From: Plazaster borealis
Lineage: Eukaryota; Echinodermata; Asteroidea; Forcipulatida; Labidiasteridae
Assembly (NCBI GenBank): GCA_021014325.1
Contig: CM037473.1
Span: forward strand, 14,694,696 to 14,758,695
Direction of reading: 5' to 3'
DNA length: 64,000 nt
Positions 1-11,300 of the stretch are shown one piece after another. The translations under genes and the position numbers were made by a program. Positions within the stretch are counted from its first letter, which is position 1; every line of letters begins with the position of its first letter. The notes under the pieces were generated by a model. It saw only the letters and a list, made by a program, of their open reading frames with translations, searched no databases and had not been told where the DNA came from.

Positions 1-294
1 TATCACTATGTAGAGATTTTTGGGCGGTAAATGTGTGCTTTTCTTATGGGAATTGCCTATTAATCAACAGGTAACAGTGACACTATTTTGTAAGTTAAAA
101 CAAAATTGCTTTGGAAAATATTCAAAATAATCTTGAGACAAAAAGACACTTTTATTTACAGTATGATAAGCATTACAAATTAAAGTGAACCATCAAATAC
201 CAGTTTGATTTCAAAATAACTTTGAAATCAATCAAGTTCAAACCCATGTTTTAACCAACTCTTCAGTAAATTGCTTAAGATTTCGGTTTGGTTT

Positions 295-300
295 TTTATT
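295..300 (-). terminator. Poly(A) signal overlapping the stop codon
   Basis: AATAAA on the minus strand contains the proposed TAA stop of the small membrane protein. A second hexamer at 156-151 gives a more usual 3' UTR length. Confidence 0.3.
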
Positions 301-418
301 TGTGAAGAGGTCTTTTTCTTTTTACATCATCGACCGCGTTGAAGTAGACCGCGGGGTGTGGTGCCTGGATCGTCCCGAGAAGTCCTCGGGCATCGCTCAG
401 AGCCTCCATGAGATTGTC
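296..418 (-). CDS. Small membrane protein, last exon
   Basis: The acceptor CTCTTTGCAG is good. It encodes DNLMEALSDARGLLGTIQAP then HPAVYFNAVDDVKRKRPLHK and TAA. The stop codon lies inside an AATAAA hexamer (300-295). A second AATAAA at 156-151, about 140 bases past the stop, is the more likely poly(A) signal. The window edge is close, so a continuing exon cannot be excluded. Confidence 0.55.
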   Translation of the reverse strand, partial: DNLMEALSDARGLLGTIQAPHPAVYFNAVDDVKRKRPLHK

Positions 419-2747
419 CTGCAAAGAGGGAAATAATCAAAGCAGTGGTCATGTTCCCCGTGGATATTAATGTTCAAGGAATTAATATGAAGACGGGGCC
501 AGACTATTTTAGTGTCAAGCCTCACTTTCATAGAAGGAAAAACATGTTTGGGCTTAGTTCTAAGATTTGTTGTTGATTGGGCCTTCAACAAAACAATTAC
601 TATAAAGTTTAGTTTGTTGGTTTTTAATTGTATTTTGTTCAGTTGAGCTTTGGTCTTGTTTGTTTCACTATGAGAATGTTTAAAGAGGAAAATAATGAAA
701 GCAGTGGTCATGTTCCCTGTGAGTATCAATGTTCAAGGAATCAAGATGAAGAAGGGGCCAAACTATTTTAGTGTCAAGCCTCACTTTCATTGAAGGAAAA
801 CATTTTTGGGCTGAGCTCTAAGGTTTGTATAATGGGCTTTAAAAAGAAACATTACCATAGAGGAATAGATTGTTGATTTTTAGTTGTATTAGTCACAGAG
901 TTGTAACCCTTCGCCAATTTCTTCGTATTTGATGAGTTGGGTTGTTGTTTTGTTGGTTTCACTCTATTGATTTAGTTGTGCATTGATCATTTGTATTGGC
1001 CGTCGGATATGGACTGATTGTTGACATGTTATCCTCATTACTTCTGTTGAAGCCAGACTGCTATAATAATGAAATGCGATGATATATACTGACACGTTAT
1101 GCTTGGCTGGAATTCTTTAATTGACACACGGATAATAAGTTTTGTGTTGCATATAAGTTTTCTCATTGCACTTGTCATCTTTCGCTGGGTGTAAGGAAGT
1201 GGGGGTCACAAATGAAACTGGGGCCGATTTCACAAAGATCTAAGATTGATCGTAACTGCAAATCAATCGTAGTTGCTTAGTAAAGTGTGATGTCACAATA
1301 CAAATCACTATGGTGATACTGAAAATTTGTCTTGCGATGAATTTTATTGCTTTGTGAAATCGGCTCCAGCTGGCCTCATAAAGTCGTTAAGGTTTCGGAT
1401 CTGTTTGGTTTCGTTTGGTTGATTAGTTAAGTGTAGGTCTTGATATACTTGGACATTGATGTGTACAAGTCGGCAAAATAGTTGGTTGAACAGTTGCTTG
1501 ACTTGTTGGTGTTTGTTTGAATGTTGTCAGTGAGAAATGAATCATGAAAGCAAGGAGTTGAGGGTAAGAGGATACTTGGACGAACCTTCAACTCCTGTCG
1601 AGCAATGGCCTTCTCCTTGATCTTCTTCTGTCTGATCAGATCCTCAGAGATGGTGTCATCATGAAACGATCCACCGTGGAGGATATCGGCCACCTTGCGG
1701 GACAAACTTGGGGTGAAGTAATGAGACATTAGATCAATCATTCTTAGTGAAGTACCTTCGGATGGGACATTAAGCCGTAGGTCCCGTGTACTAGAATTGG
1801 TAGTGCACAAAAAACACACATGCAGAACACTTATCGTGGTCGAGTAGGGGGGTTAACCCCGGTGTTTCTGGTTCACATAGCAAGCACCCTTGTTTACAAG
1901 TTTCCTCAGGCTTGTGAGCTACAGTGATTAGGTTCCCTTATGAGGCATCCTTGGTTTCATTACCAGAAATATATAATAATAATAATAATAACACCAACAA
2001 TGATTTAAACAAACTACAAGCTATGGCCTAGACCCCTCTCACTAAACTAAAGGTCTCCAGAAACAAACTGCTCATGCTCGAACTATGGGGAAAAAGTAAC
2101 ATGGAGCATCAGATTTCACAATATCTACATTGCTCAAAAGTATTGATACCGGTATTCTCAGCGAAACATTTGTTTTCTTTATTCGCACAATGATATTAGT
2201 CAGTAAGAAATTGGACTCACCCACTATCGACGTCACTTTCCTTGATCTCACTAAAAGGAAACCTTTTAAGTGGAAATAAAATCAATGCAAACAAAATAAT
2301 ATTCATAATGTTAATTAAAAAATGTCTCATCGAACGCCTGTTAATTACAGTTTTAGATTCTACAAACAATGGATTCACCGAAAGTAACAAAATGGTCATC
2401 CTCATTTTTCTCAACTTGGAGTAGGCTAGTAATTCTTGTTTTCGACCAAGTCCTACTGTCGTAACTTGACAATAGTTTCTTAAAATTATAGAATATAACA
2501 GAATGACATTTAATAAAATTGTAAATTTTGCATGCAAAATTATCAAAAGAAAACAAAGTCAAATTATTTGTAAATTTCCTGGACATTGATTCTTGGTTTG
2601 ATTTATTGCTTACATGATCTCCTCATCATGTTGATCCTGAGTCTTGTCTTCCTCTTGACGTCGATTGAGGTACCAGGTTGCACCCACAGTGATTGCTGCA
2701 GTAGCAGCCATCAACAAGTAACTGAGTTTACTGTCATATGCAAACAT
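296..2747 (-). CDS. Small single-pass membrane protein, family unknown (whole coding span, 3 exons)
   Basis: Exons 2747-2614, 1706-1586 and 418-296 join in matching phases (2 then 0) to give 125 residues. The start is MFAYDSKLSYLLMAATAAIT, with a transmembrane helix at about residues 9-26, then WYLNRRQEEDK, an acidic linker, and a cytosolic part rich in charged helix (DLIRQKKIKEKAIARQELKD). It ends with VKRKRPLHK. The positive residues after the helix favour N-out, C-in. An in-frame stop lies six bases before the ATG. I do not recognise the family. The last exon may instead continue beyond the window through a weak donor (GAT|GTAAAA) near 329. Confidence is moderate because the exons are short and joined only by splice logic. 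Confidence 0.6.
1220..1368. mobile_element. MITE, GGGGCCGATTTCACAAAG family
   Basis: About 150 bp with imperfect terminal inverted repeats GGGGCCGATTTCACAAAG / CTTTGTGAAATCGGCTCC. It lies in the last intron of the small membrane protein gene. A second copy is at 24121-24276. Confidence 0.7.
1586..1706 (-). CDS. Small membrane protein, middle exon
   Basis: The acceptor is CACCCCAAG and the donor GAAG|GTTCGT, which is weaker than average. It encodes (I)LSRKVADILHGGSFHDDTIS followed by EDLIRQKKIKEKAIARQELK. The charged helical composition and the phase fit with both neighbours support it. The open frame extends upstream past the acceptor, so a longer exon is possible. Confidence 0.55.
1814..1992 (+). 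mobile_element. SINE tail (tRNA-Leu-like family), 5'-truncated, with (ATA)n end
   Basis: It matches the 3' part of the fuller copy at 33397: AACACTTATCGTGG, TTTCTGGTTCACATA, GAGCTACAGTGATTA, ATGAGGCATCCTTGGTTTC. It ends in TATATAATAATAATAATA. The tRNA-like head is missing. Confidence 0.65.
2614..2747 (-). CDS. Small membrane protein, exon with start codon and transmembrane helix
   Basis: ATG at 2747-2745 opens 44 codons plus two bases, ending at a strong donor (ATCAT|GTAAGC). Without splicing, the frame would end in TAA inside that donor as a 45-residue micropeptide, which is a possible alternative product. A likely acceptor (CCACAG) at 2759-2754 would place six untranslated bases before the ATG. 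A second acceptor (GACAG) lies within the reading frame. Confidence 0.6.
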
Positions 2748-2759
2748 TAATTACTGTGG

Positions 2760-4290
2760 TAAATTTTGACATAAATTACCCCAAAACAAACCACTCCCTT
2801 CAACTACCAACCTCAACTATCGATCCATCCCAATAGTTCATCCATCCATCCATCTATCCATCCAAAACAATCCACACTCCACTGCTCCTTCAACAACAAG
2901 CCACCCTCATCCCGAAATACCGTCAAAAATGCAAGTATATGCATAATGCAAGAATGTATTCACGTAAGCATCCATAAAGCAAGTTGACATTTAGATCGTT
3001 GGAAATTTTTTAAATGAAAACCCTTTCCACAATACAAGCATTTACCTCATGACAATAGTCATCTTAAATCATAACTCTTCTTTTTTTGTATAGGGCCTAT
3101 TTATTATTCCCACACAAATACCACCCGTCACTCCCCACTCCCTTCAGATATTCATGCCCACCTGCCATCCATCCTTCTGTTCACCAACTCTCAATTCCAA
3201 ACCATGCCGTACTACCGTATCTACCTCAACAAAATCTGAAATTTCCTTCAACATAATTTTCCTATAGCGACCCCAACCACTATTCCGGTGTCAGCCACCC
3301 ACCACCACCCAATCGCCTACTCACTGATCCCCATTCCCTTGCCCCTTAACCACCCCTGGCCCTATTCATTCATCCACCCATACCTCTCCCTTGCCTCTCA
3401 ACTCTCACCCCCATAACACCCCTCAACCCAACTCACCCTTCTGCCAATTCCTACTTTCACCAAACCCATCTGCTAACTACTGCTCTCTTTCGCCCATCCA
3501 TCTACTCGGCAATCCTATAGCCAGTCCCTTTACTCACCAAAACCATCCAACGATGTTCCCCAAAAAATCTAAACATTCCAAAAAGGCTCAACTCATTTAG
3601 GCCTATCCATCTACCATTAACAACCATCCACTATTAATTTTCCGTCTACCACACAAACTCATACTGCACACAGGTCATACACATTATTTTTATCTATCAG
3701 CCAAATTATCAGGTTATTGAACTATTTATCACTACTCCCGTTAAAAGATTCACCCATAAATTCCTCTTCAAACGATCCGCCTCCAGTATACACCGCCCGC
3801 CCACCTCTTTACAACCCTTTCCTCTCGTTCATCATACACGCTCACAAAATCATATTTAATTGTCTGTTCCTGCCCGATATTCATTAGAAAAGTACATAAT
3901 TAAAGTAAATAAAAACTTTCTATCTATTCAAGTATAATTTACCCCATATCTGAGTCTTTCCGCAACAAAATTCACGCTGAGAAATGTTGTAAGAAACGTG
4001 TATTGGCACTGAAAGCTAGCGATGGATGTGATAGAATGACGTAATGTCGCTATGCTGCATACACATCAACTTGTTTCTAGGGACCAAAAAGTTCGCGCGC
4101 TCATTGTCCTCTACCATGTGATCCATGACGCATGAATAAATTAAATCTACAAGCGCGCGTGTTAATGAATAATCTGCCCGCACAGGGCCTACTTTAGGTG
4201 CGTTTGCGCATAGAATTTGGGGTTTAAAGTTTGAAATGTTAACGTCATCGGCTTAGATTCTTAAAGAGCTATTGACTAGAGTGCAAACTT
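2760..4290. other. C-rich, G-poor intron/upstream stretch
   Basis: About 2770-3850 is strongly depleted in G on the plus strand and rich in CCA/CCT words, including (CATC)n at 2823-2866. No credible exon was found. If the small membrane protein gene begins near 4697, this is its first intron and its RNA would be G-rich here. Confidence 0.6.
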
Positions 4291-4292
4291 AC

Positions 4293-4697
4293 CCTGCCTT
4301 TTGAAGTCGTTTGGGTGCATCTACGTTATGTGCACAAAACTACTGTATGTAGAAGCTTGACATGTTGTAGGCCTTCTGACGACCGTCAACGCCTTTATGT
4401 TTGTATACCGGAACGCTATCAAAACCAAAATGAGTGAATGTGACACAATGACTAGACTAGCGTCGACTGCGACCGTACTACGTAGCCTGCGAACGAACGT
4501 ACATAACCAACCCGTGTGCATCAGATGTACGCGGAAGAGCAGTTGCGTATTGACTCCATAGATAATTCTATATCTATGATTGACTCCTCGCACAACGCGC
4601 AGCGCAGTTAACCTGTCCGCGCTTTGGCAGTCAAAATGCACACAAAGGTTGACTAAGACGCGCATTGTGCGGAGGTGCGTTCTGCGTTCTGCGTTGT
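4293..4697 (-). other. Probable 5' UTR exon of the small membrane protein gene
   Basis: A consensus donor (GCAGG|GTAAGT) ends this exon on the minus strand, and a TATA box lies about 30 bases before 4697. It contains a 126-codon open frame starting MHNAERRTHLRTMRVLV, plus a short upstream ATG near the donor (MHPNDFKRQ). Neither joins the transmembrane exon in a compatible phase, so it is called untranslated. Composition here is CpG-rich compared with the surroundings. Confidence 0.35.
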
Positions 4698-4723
4698 GCA
4701 AGGGGACTAAAGGCTAGGCACGC

Positions 4724-4731
4724 CTTATATA
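4724..4731 (-). promoter_or_regulatory. TATA box candidate, small membrane protein gene
   Basis: The minus strand reads TTATATATAAGGCGTGCC. TATATAAG lies about 30 bases before a CpG-rich exon that ends in a strong donor. The sequence just downstream carries GCGTTCTGC-type short tandem repeats. Confidence 0.35.
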
Positions 4732-5210
4732 TAATGATGCACAATTCTTGCTGGCAAAGTGTTCTTTTTTAAAACGTTCCGTAGTACTAGTAGTGTCGGC
4801 CCACGGAGGCGTCATCTCCATGATTAGATTCTACTTTCTTTAAATAAAGATAAAAACTGCGAATTTTACAAAAAATCAAACAAAATAGGAACATTAATGA
4901 GTGCAATGTCGTGTGTTTATTGGTCACAAGCTGTCATTGTTGTTTTGAGGTTTTTAGACTTACAGTTTCAGCAATTTTTTTAGTACATTTCTTACAAAGG
5001 TTACGCTTGAAAAAATTAATACCAATTAGTCTTCCTCAATAAGTGCATAAAGAAAAGTTGATTGCAATAAGACTAGTTCCAGCCTCCTCTATTGAGTTCC
5101 AAATTATAGATGCATTGGCCAGGCAGATATTAATCCACTGTCTGGTACCCCATTCCTCCCTCTACAGATGCACGGTTCTAATCGTAAACATAGGCGTAAC
5201 TTTTATAACA

Positions 5211-5627
5211 AGTTAACTTGCGGGAACCATTGTGTTTTGATAAATGTGTAAATCTCTTGTTAGACTAGTGTTGAATCTGAAAAGAGCCGTTGACAGTATC
5301 GACGTTTCGAACACCCCGCTCATCGTCAAGAGAATACGAGCAGAGTAGGCCCTACATTGTTCGAAATGCTGAGATCATAATCGCCGGTGTCATAAATAGG
5401 AGATTTTTCCCCCGGTTGTGTGTGTGTCCATCAGGATTAACATGGGCTGAAGGAAATTAATTCAAAATAGGGCGCTATCAGACGACATTTGTACACAATT
5501 CACCGTAAGGGGTGACAGAATCTCCGGGGGAACATAATCACCTGCCACACCGGCTCTTTTCAGAGCCAACACTCATCCCTAAAGAGATTGTGATACATTA
5601 AAAAACATAGTGCCATCAAGTTTACAC
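5211..5627. mobile_element. MITE with AACTTGCGGG ends, carrying a nested MITE
   Basis: The left end is AGTTAACTTGCGGGAACC and the degraded right end GTGCCATCAAGTTTAC. It contains a CGTTTCGAAC motif (5304-5313) and GGCTCTTTTCAGAGCCAACA, both also in the 10549 copy. A 162 bp TGTC...CACA element flanked by CCGG (5384-5387 and 5550-5553) sits inside. Confidence 0.55.
5388..5549. mobile_element. Nested MITE, TGTC...CACA family
   Basis: Shares TGTCATA and CCTGCCACA ends, GGGCTGAAGGA and AGGGCGCTAT with the element at 10163, and is flanked by CCGG on both sides. Confidence 0.65.
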
Positions 5628-5645
5628 ATAGTTTAGTTACTCCTT

Positions 5646-5981
5646 CACTCTAAAAACACCCGGTCAAAATTGACCCGGATTCGGGATCCCAGGGGGCCTG
5701 ACCCATTTCTAGTTTAAGCTGACTCGGAAAGTGGTTAAAAATGTGATTGTAACTCGGATTCTGCGTCATTTTGACCCTATTCTTGGTCATTTTGACATAG
5801 ATTCCGGGTCATACTGACCCAGAACTGGGAAAGTGGTAAACAAAAATGGAATTTTAACTCGGATTCTGCGTCATTTTGATCCTTTTCTTGGTCATTTTGA
5901 CACAGATGGGTCATACTGACCCAGAACTAGGTCAGGCCCAATGGGACCGGATCCGGGTCAGTTCTGAACGGGAAGTTTTTA
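5646..5981. mobile_element. MITE, CTCTAAAAAC / GGGTCAGAATTGACCC family
   Basis: Begins CACTCTAAAAACACCCGGTC, contains repeated TGACCC/GGGTCA words (GGGTCATACTGACCC twice) and ends with GGGTCAGTTCTGA. The internal part is partly duplicated. Confidence 0.65.
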
Positions 5982-6608
5982 TCCACACCATGCAAAGCTT
6001 CAAACATCACTAATGGTAAAAACTGAAATGAAAAACCGGACATGCATTACCTATAAAATTATCAAAATTCACACTTCCAAGGCATAAGCTGACACTCTAC
6101 ATTTCGGCTAATCAATTCTGTATCAGACTGACCAGAAAATTCCTGTCAAGAAAGACTCCTGCTGGGATCAGTTTTCATGTTAATGAATTCACCTTGACCG
6201 GTGTGTTGGCTCCTCCTCCAGACGGATAGTCTCATTATATAGCACCTTGTGTAATTTTATAACGCTACTGATTCGCTAGAGGAATTGTATGCATAATTTT
6301 TTAGTCATTGAATATTCATTGGCCAACAAGAAATGCACGTATGTCATGTGAATCAGCAAAGCAAGACGGCAACTTCCGTTTATCGTAAAGAAATTTTTAA
6401 AGAATGACAGACTGTCTAAAAAATAAAATGATACAAAAAGTAATATTTCAGGAGAATTTTAACCTCAGCAAAGGTTTTTCCAATCCATTTAAAGTATGGA
6501 AATAGAGATCGAATTCTTTTGGCCACGCAGACATTTTAAGTCTGGAGGAGTTTTGGATGATAGGCCTACCACTTATCAGAACATGAACATTTGTTGTATT
6601 AACAAAAG

Positions 6609-7404
6609 TTATACATATTGAAAATATCCGGGGCCATGAGAGTGCGTCACAACTAGAGTAGCCTGCCTCACGTGATCTGAAAGTAGAATCTGATTGGCTG
6701 CTTCACGCCCCGTTGATATGGGCCGTTCTATTAAGGCAGTAGGGTAGTCTGTGTGGAGCCAGTTGCCTGCAACTGCAAGATTCGGGAAGCCGTATTCATT
6801 TGGGAATTTAACAGTCGGTCGGTATTTCTCCAGACCTTTTGCATACGAGGGGTATTTGTCCGACCCTCCAACGTGGTACGCGAGGACTTTAAAGCCCCTC
6901 TCGAAAATCTCCGGGAAGATTTCCCGGACTGAGGGCGCTATGAAGTTCCAGATTCTATCATCGGGTACTTCTCCCTGTTGCCAGGCAAACATGTGGAACA
7001 TGAAGACAGACCCGCCGCTCTGATTGGCCCAGACAGCGTAGTCTTCCTTGAGCTTGTGATACTGTGCAATGAGCGTGATTGGCGGGAAGCTCGGGGTCTG
7101 CACGACGTCTGGGTTGTAACTTCCTTCGAGTTGTTTGTCGAACCACAGCGTGAGGATCTTGAACGGTGGAGCCAGGGGCAACTTCGTGAGGTGGTTCTCC
7201 AGTACCTTCTCCAGACGGCCTCGGGTGATTTTATCCTCTGGCTTCTTCAGTTTCTGGAGTGAGTTTTGGAGGACTGTCCTGGTGCTGTCGAGACCGGAGG
7301 CTAGCACCACGTGATCGAACCGCTCAGAAGGATGCTCGGTGTCGGTGACGATTCTCCCGTGCTTATCGAAGATGAGGCTTCCTACTGAGGTATCCAGTTC
7401 AATT
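6609..7404 (-). CDS. Flavoprotein gene, last coding exon (C-terminal half)
   Basis: The acceptor TTTAACTCAG is followed by IELDTSVGSLIFDKHGRIVT and HVVLASGLDSTRTVLQ, the strand that packs under the FAD. The long substrate domain is next, then GFPNLAVAGNWLHTDYP and ERPISTGREAANQIL, the C-terminal FAD-contact helix. The stop codon occupies 6611-6609. A possible alternative donor (GATCAC|GTGAGG) lies just after the conserved helix at about 6669, but no downstream exon in a compatible phase was found, so the in-frame stop is preferred. No canonical AATAAA is visible in the next 600 bases; only a TATAAA variant near 6256. Confidence 0.9.
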
Positions 7405-8348
7405 CTGAGTTAAAGAGAAAACAAAGAGAGCTCTACTATAACGCTGCAGCTTGGCGGGTTGGGGGAAGGGACAAACTTGCAAACGATAATTCAGAATGGT
7501 TCAGTGGTTTCTTCCCTGCCTTTCACCTCTGTGACCCCAGTTCGAATGCCGGACTGGAGCCTTGCATGTTGATTGGGTTTTCAGTCCCAACCTGATTGCG
7601 TGGGTTTTCCCTACTTAGGGTTTTCCCTCCCACATCTAAAAAAAAACAACGTTTCTTCAACATCTTCTCTACACAGGTACCTGTTAATGCTTTTTAGCGT
7701 TCCTTTGTTTCATTACCAGAAAGTTCATTAATACCAGAAAGATGTCTTAAAACATGTCGTGACCAAGCTCAAAAGTTTGCATGAGACGTTTGCTTAGCAG
7801 AAACGGTGTACCAGCTAAAATATGTTATATTAGTTTAATTCGTCTCAACTGGTACCCCGCTAGTTTGTCACTTGATAAGAAATTTGCAAACCAACATGTT
7901 TTGCCTAATGACTTGAAATTATGCCAAGTTGCTTTTATCTCATAGGAAGTTGTTTCGACCTATTTGTTTCAGGCTGTTCGATAATGCCGAGATCATGAGT
8001 TATGGTGAATTCCTCACCTGGCACCAAGGGATTTCAGTCGATCTGCCCAGGGAGTCACGATGGCCGCAGCTTGGTTCATCTTGGCCACATCGCGGTAATC
8101 GGCCTGGGGGAAAAACAGACAGTGGTGAATCGATTAGAAAGGTTCACGACACGAACATTTTGCAAAAGTTAAAGAGTATCTTGTGATATTTTTTTAGTTG
8201 AGAGTAAGTCTGATGAAATCATGGCATCAGCAGTAAAGCAAACACAATATTTTATTCAGTTGTTTGCCCTTCACCGATGTATGTAATAAAGCAATTAATG
8301 TATAAAAAGAAGCAGTGCATTGTTGGATGTCAAACCCCAGGAAGTCTC

Positions 8349-8391
<43 letters not shown>

Positions 8392-11300
8392 CAATTTATA
8401 TAGCGCCGTGATCAATAACAAACTTTCTCCAAAGGTGGTTTGACAAAGAAGTTCATATAAATTACATAGTTAATGCCTTAGAAAACAAATGAGTTTCCAG
8501 TCTCTTCTTGAAAATGTTCACTTTTGGGGAAGTTTCGGTGTCTAACTGGTGCCGAACTGGAAAATGCACGACAGCCGTAATGAATTGCCATTTGGGAACG
8601 TGGAGAAGAAGTTTATTTGAAGACCGTAAGTTGCGAGAAGATTGCTGAAGTGTGGTATGAGATCGGTGATGTATTGTGGAGCAAGTCCACCGATGGCTTT
8701 GTATAAAAGTAAGAAGTTTGAAATAAATTCGATAAAATATAACACAGTATCCAATAGAGGGATCTGTTTTAAGTGACTTGACCCTAAAGGTAGCCATTTA
8801 TCTCTCCTTAATCTTGAGATTGTTAATTGATCCTGGTTTAGGGTGTGGTTGTTTACCTGAGGGTTGCTGACGTAAAACATGTGCGAGAATTGAAACATTT
8901 CAGCGGCACTGAGCATTGTCTTGTCCTGGTAGCTGGCCTTCATCCCTGGCTCCAAAACGATGTCGTAGAAGCCACGGTGGATATCAAACATGTCCATGTA
9001 CTCGTCTGTAATTACGGAGATCAAAAATGAGAACTGAATTGTTTTGTTAGTTTCCTCCCGTGACCTCCACGTAAACTAGTTTAACTCTCACTATCAACAC
9101 CATATCGTGGGCAGGCACTTTGCAGGAAAGCCAGGCAACCGATGGACCAAGAGACTTGCATAATGGAAACAAAGGACAGGCAGGAGAAGAAGAGGAAGAC
9201 AGAAAGGGAGATGATTAGATGAAATCACCACATTATATGAATTCGGCAATATGGAGAAGAATGACAAGTTAGTGACAGAGGAGAATGGAAATTGCCGGAG
9301 GATGGCTTCATCCAACAAAGGATGAATACAGCCTGATGATGATGACGATGATCATGATCAACACCATGCAGAGCTTCAAATCTTATTATCCGTCATAAGT
9401 TGAAAACGAAAATAATATTGGAAGCGAGCCTCACCTTTTCTTTATAAAAGGGGACCATAACCTTCCAAGCTGACACACTGTAGAAAGCTTACAAGCTCTC
9501 CATCACAAGACATGATATTTTGATGCAATGTGGGCTAGATCTTAAGTTCTGAAGATCTTCTAATGATACCAACGGATATCTCGTAATTCTGTTGACTGTT
9601 GGACACCGTCGATTTAATTATGTATCGGTACTACGTGTATAGCCTTTCAAGAAAACATTCAACATTTCCTCACCGAATGTGATGGCGTCCCACCTCTTGA
9701 AGTTGGTGTCGTGATTGTAGTTGATGAAGTCCCAGGCACACCGCAGCCAGAGAAGGATCTCCAGGATGTTGAGGTTGGGACTGCGGTAGATCATACCTTA
9801 AATATAAATACAGAGAACACCAACGTTGATTACAAGTAACAAGAGGCGCGCTGCGAAATCATCTGAAAATGTTCTCAAAAACGTAACCAAACGTTAATGT
9901 TATACTTATTTTTCCTCGCATTGCAAAGGTATTTGATTGATTTGTGCCAATTAACATTTATCGACAACTATACAAAGTCGCATCCCCTTAACCCCCTGCT
10001 GCCGCTTCCCAGGTTGTATCGTAAGCTTGGGTGTGATCCCTGGCTACACAAGGCAGTTAAAGGTTGTATGGCTTCTGACTGACATCACCCCGAACAAAGT
10101 TATTGACAAAATATGGAGACCGCCAAAATTGGGGTTAGATAGCTCAGTTGGTAGAGCGCCGGTGTCATAGGGAAATCTGTCCCCCGGAGATTCTGTTCCC
10201 CATACGGGAAATTAACCTGGGCTGAAGGAGGATGATTCAAAAGAGGGCGCTATTAGAAGAAGTTTGTACACAGTATGGGGGGACAGAATCTCCTGCCACA
10301 CCGGCACGTTAATCCGGAGGTCGCAAGTTCAAATCCCGTTCTAGTCAATTTGTCTTTGTTCAATTCAAAATAAGATAATTATGAAACTTAAATGGTGACG
10401 GTTCCGACAACACATTTTCCAAATTACTAATCATGAAAAACGCTCATGTTTCTGTAGAAGTTGTATTCTGGGAGACGATTGACAGCTGTAGTATTGACTT
10501 AAACTACCCTCACTTTTAAACTGTAGCCTAATCAGAGGTAACTAAACTAAATAGTAAACTTGCGGGTACAACCATGTGTAAAAACTCTTTCATTCTCCTG
10601 AAGACGAGTACAGTATATACTGTTCGAAACGTCGAGACCCCACCGGCTCTTTTCAGAGCAAACACTCCCACAAAAGAGTTTTACACATGCGTGTACCCGC
10701 AAGTTTACTATTTTTTTATAGTTCCTTCTTATTTGTCCACACCATGCAAAGCTTCAAACAACACTTAAACTGTGGCCTATTCACAAAAATGTATCTTGTT
10801 TTTTGTTGTATTTCGTCAAGACCCTCAGGGGTTAGACATTCAATACTGCAAGGAGAGCTTCCTTTGTCAAATAAAAACTGCAAAGAGAGAGAGATGGGGG
10901 AAAGGACAATGGACTACCTGCAAGATTGAGCGGGAATATCCCATGGCTGTACATCCGCTCCGGCTGGTAGTTCTTATACACCACGTCATGCACCTCCCAT
11001 CGCTGGAAGTTCTCTTCAACACCCAGGCGGCCAATGATGTCTCGTGCGTTGTGGAAATTATGGAACCAGGCTGTAGGTTTTTTTGTGAATTGTGGAAATG
11101 AGAAAACGTTAATAACTTTGACAAGACTATGAGGAAAAGAGCTGATGCAAAGCAGGATTTCGGATACTGTAAGTTCTTGAACTACGGTTTTATTTTTTCA
11201 ACCTGGCCCGAGGGTATTTTGTCTCCCCATGAGACTGTATTAGTTAGGCTTCCTACCTTTTAGGTGTGTACAGATGGTCCAGTCATAAGAGAAACATTTC

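Noticed and set aside
4321..4701. 126-codon minus-strand frame (MHNAERRTHLRTMRVLV)
   Set aside because: No recognisable domain and no phase-compatible join to the transmembrane exon; better explained as a CpG-rich 5' UTR.
10133..10345. tRNA gene split by an intron
   Set aside because: The insert is a MITE with flanking CCGG and the acceptor stem does not pair; the element recurs at 14106.
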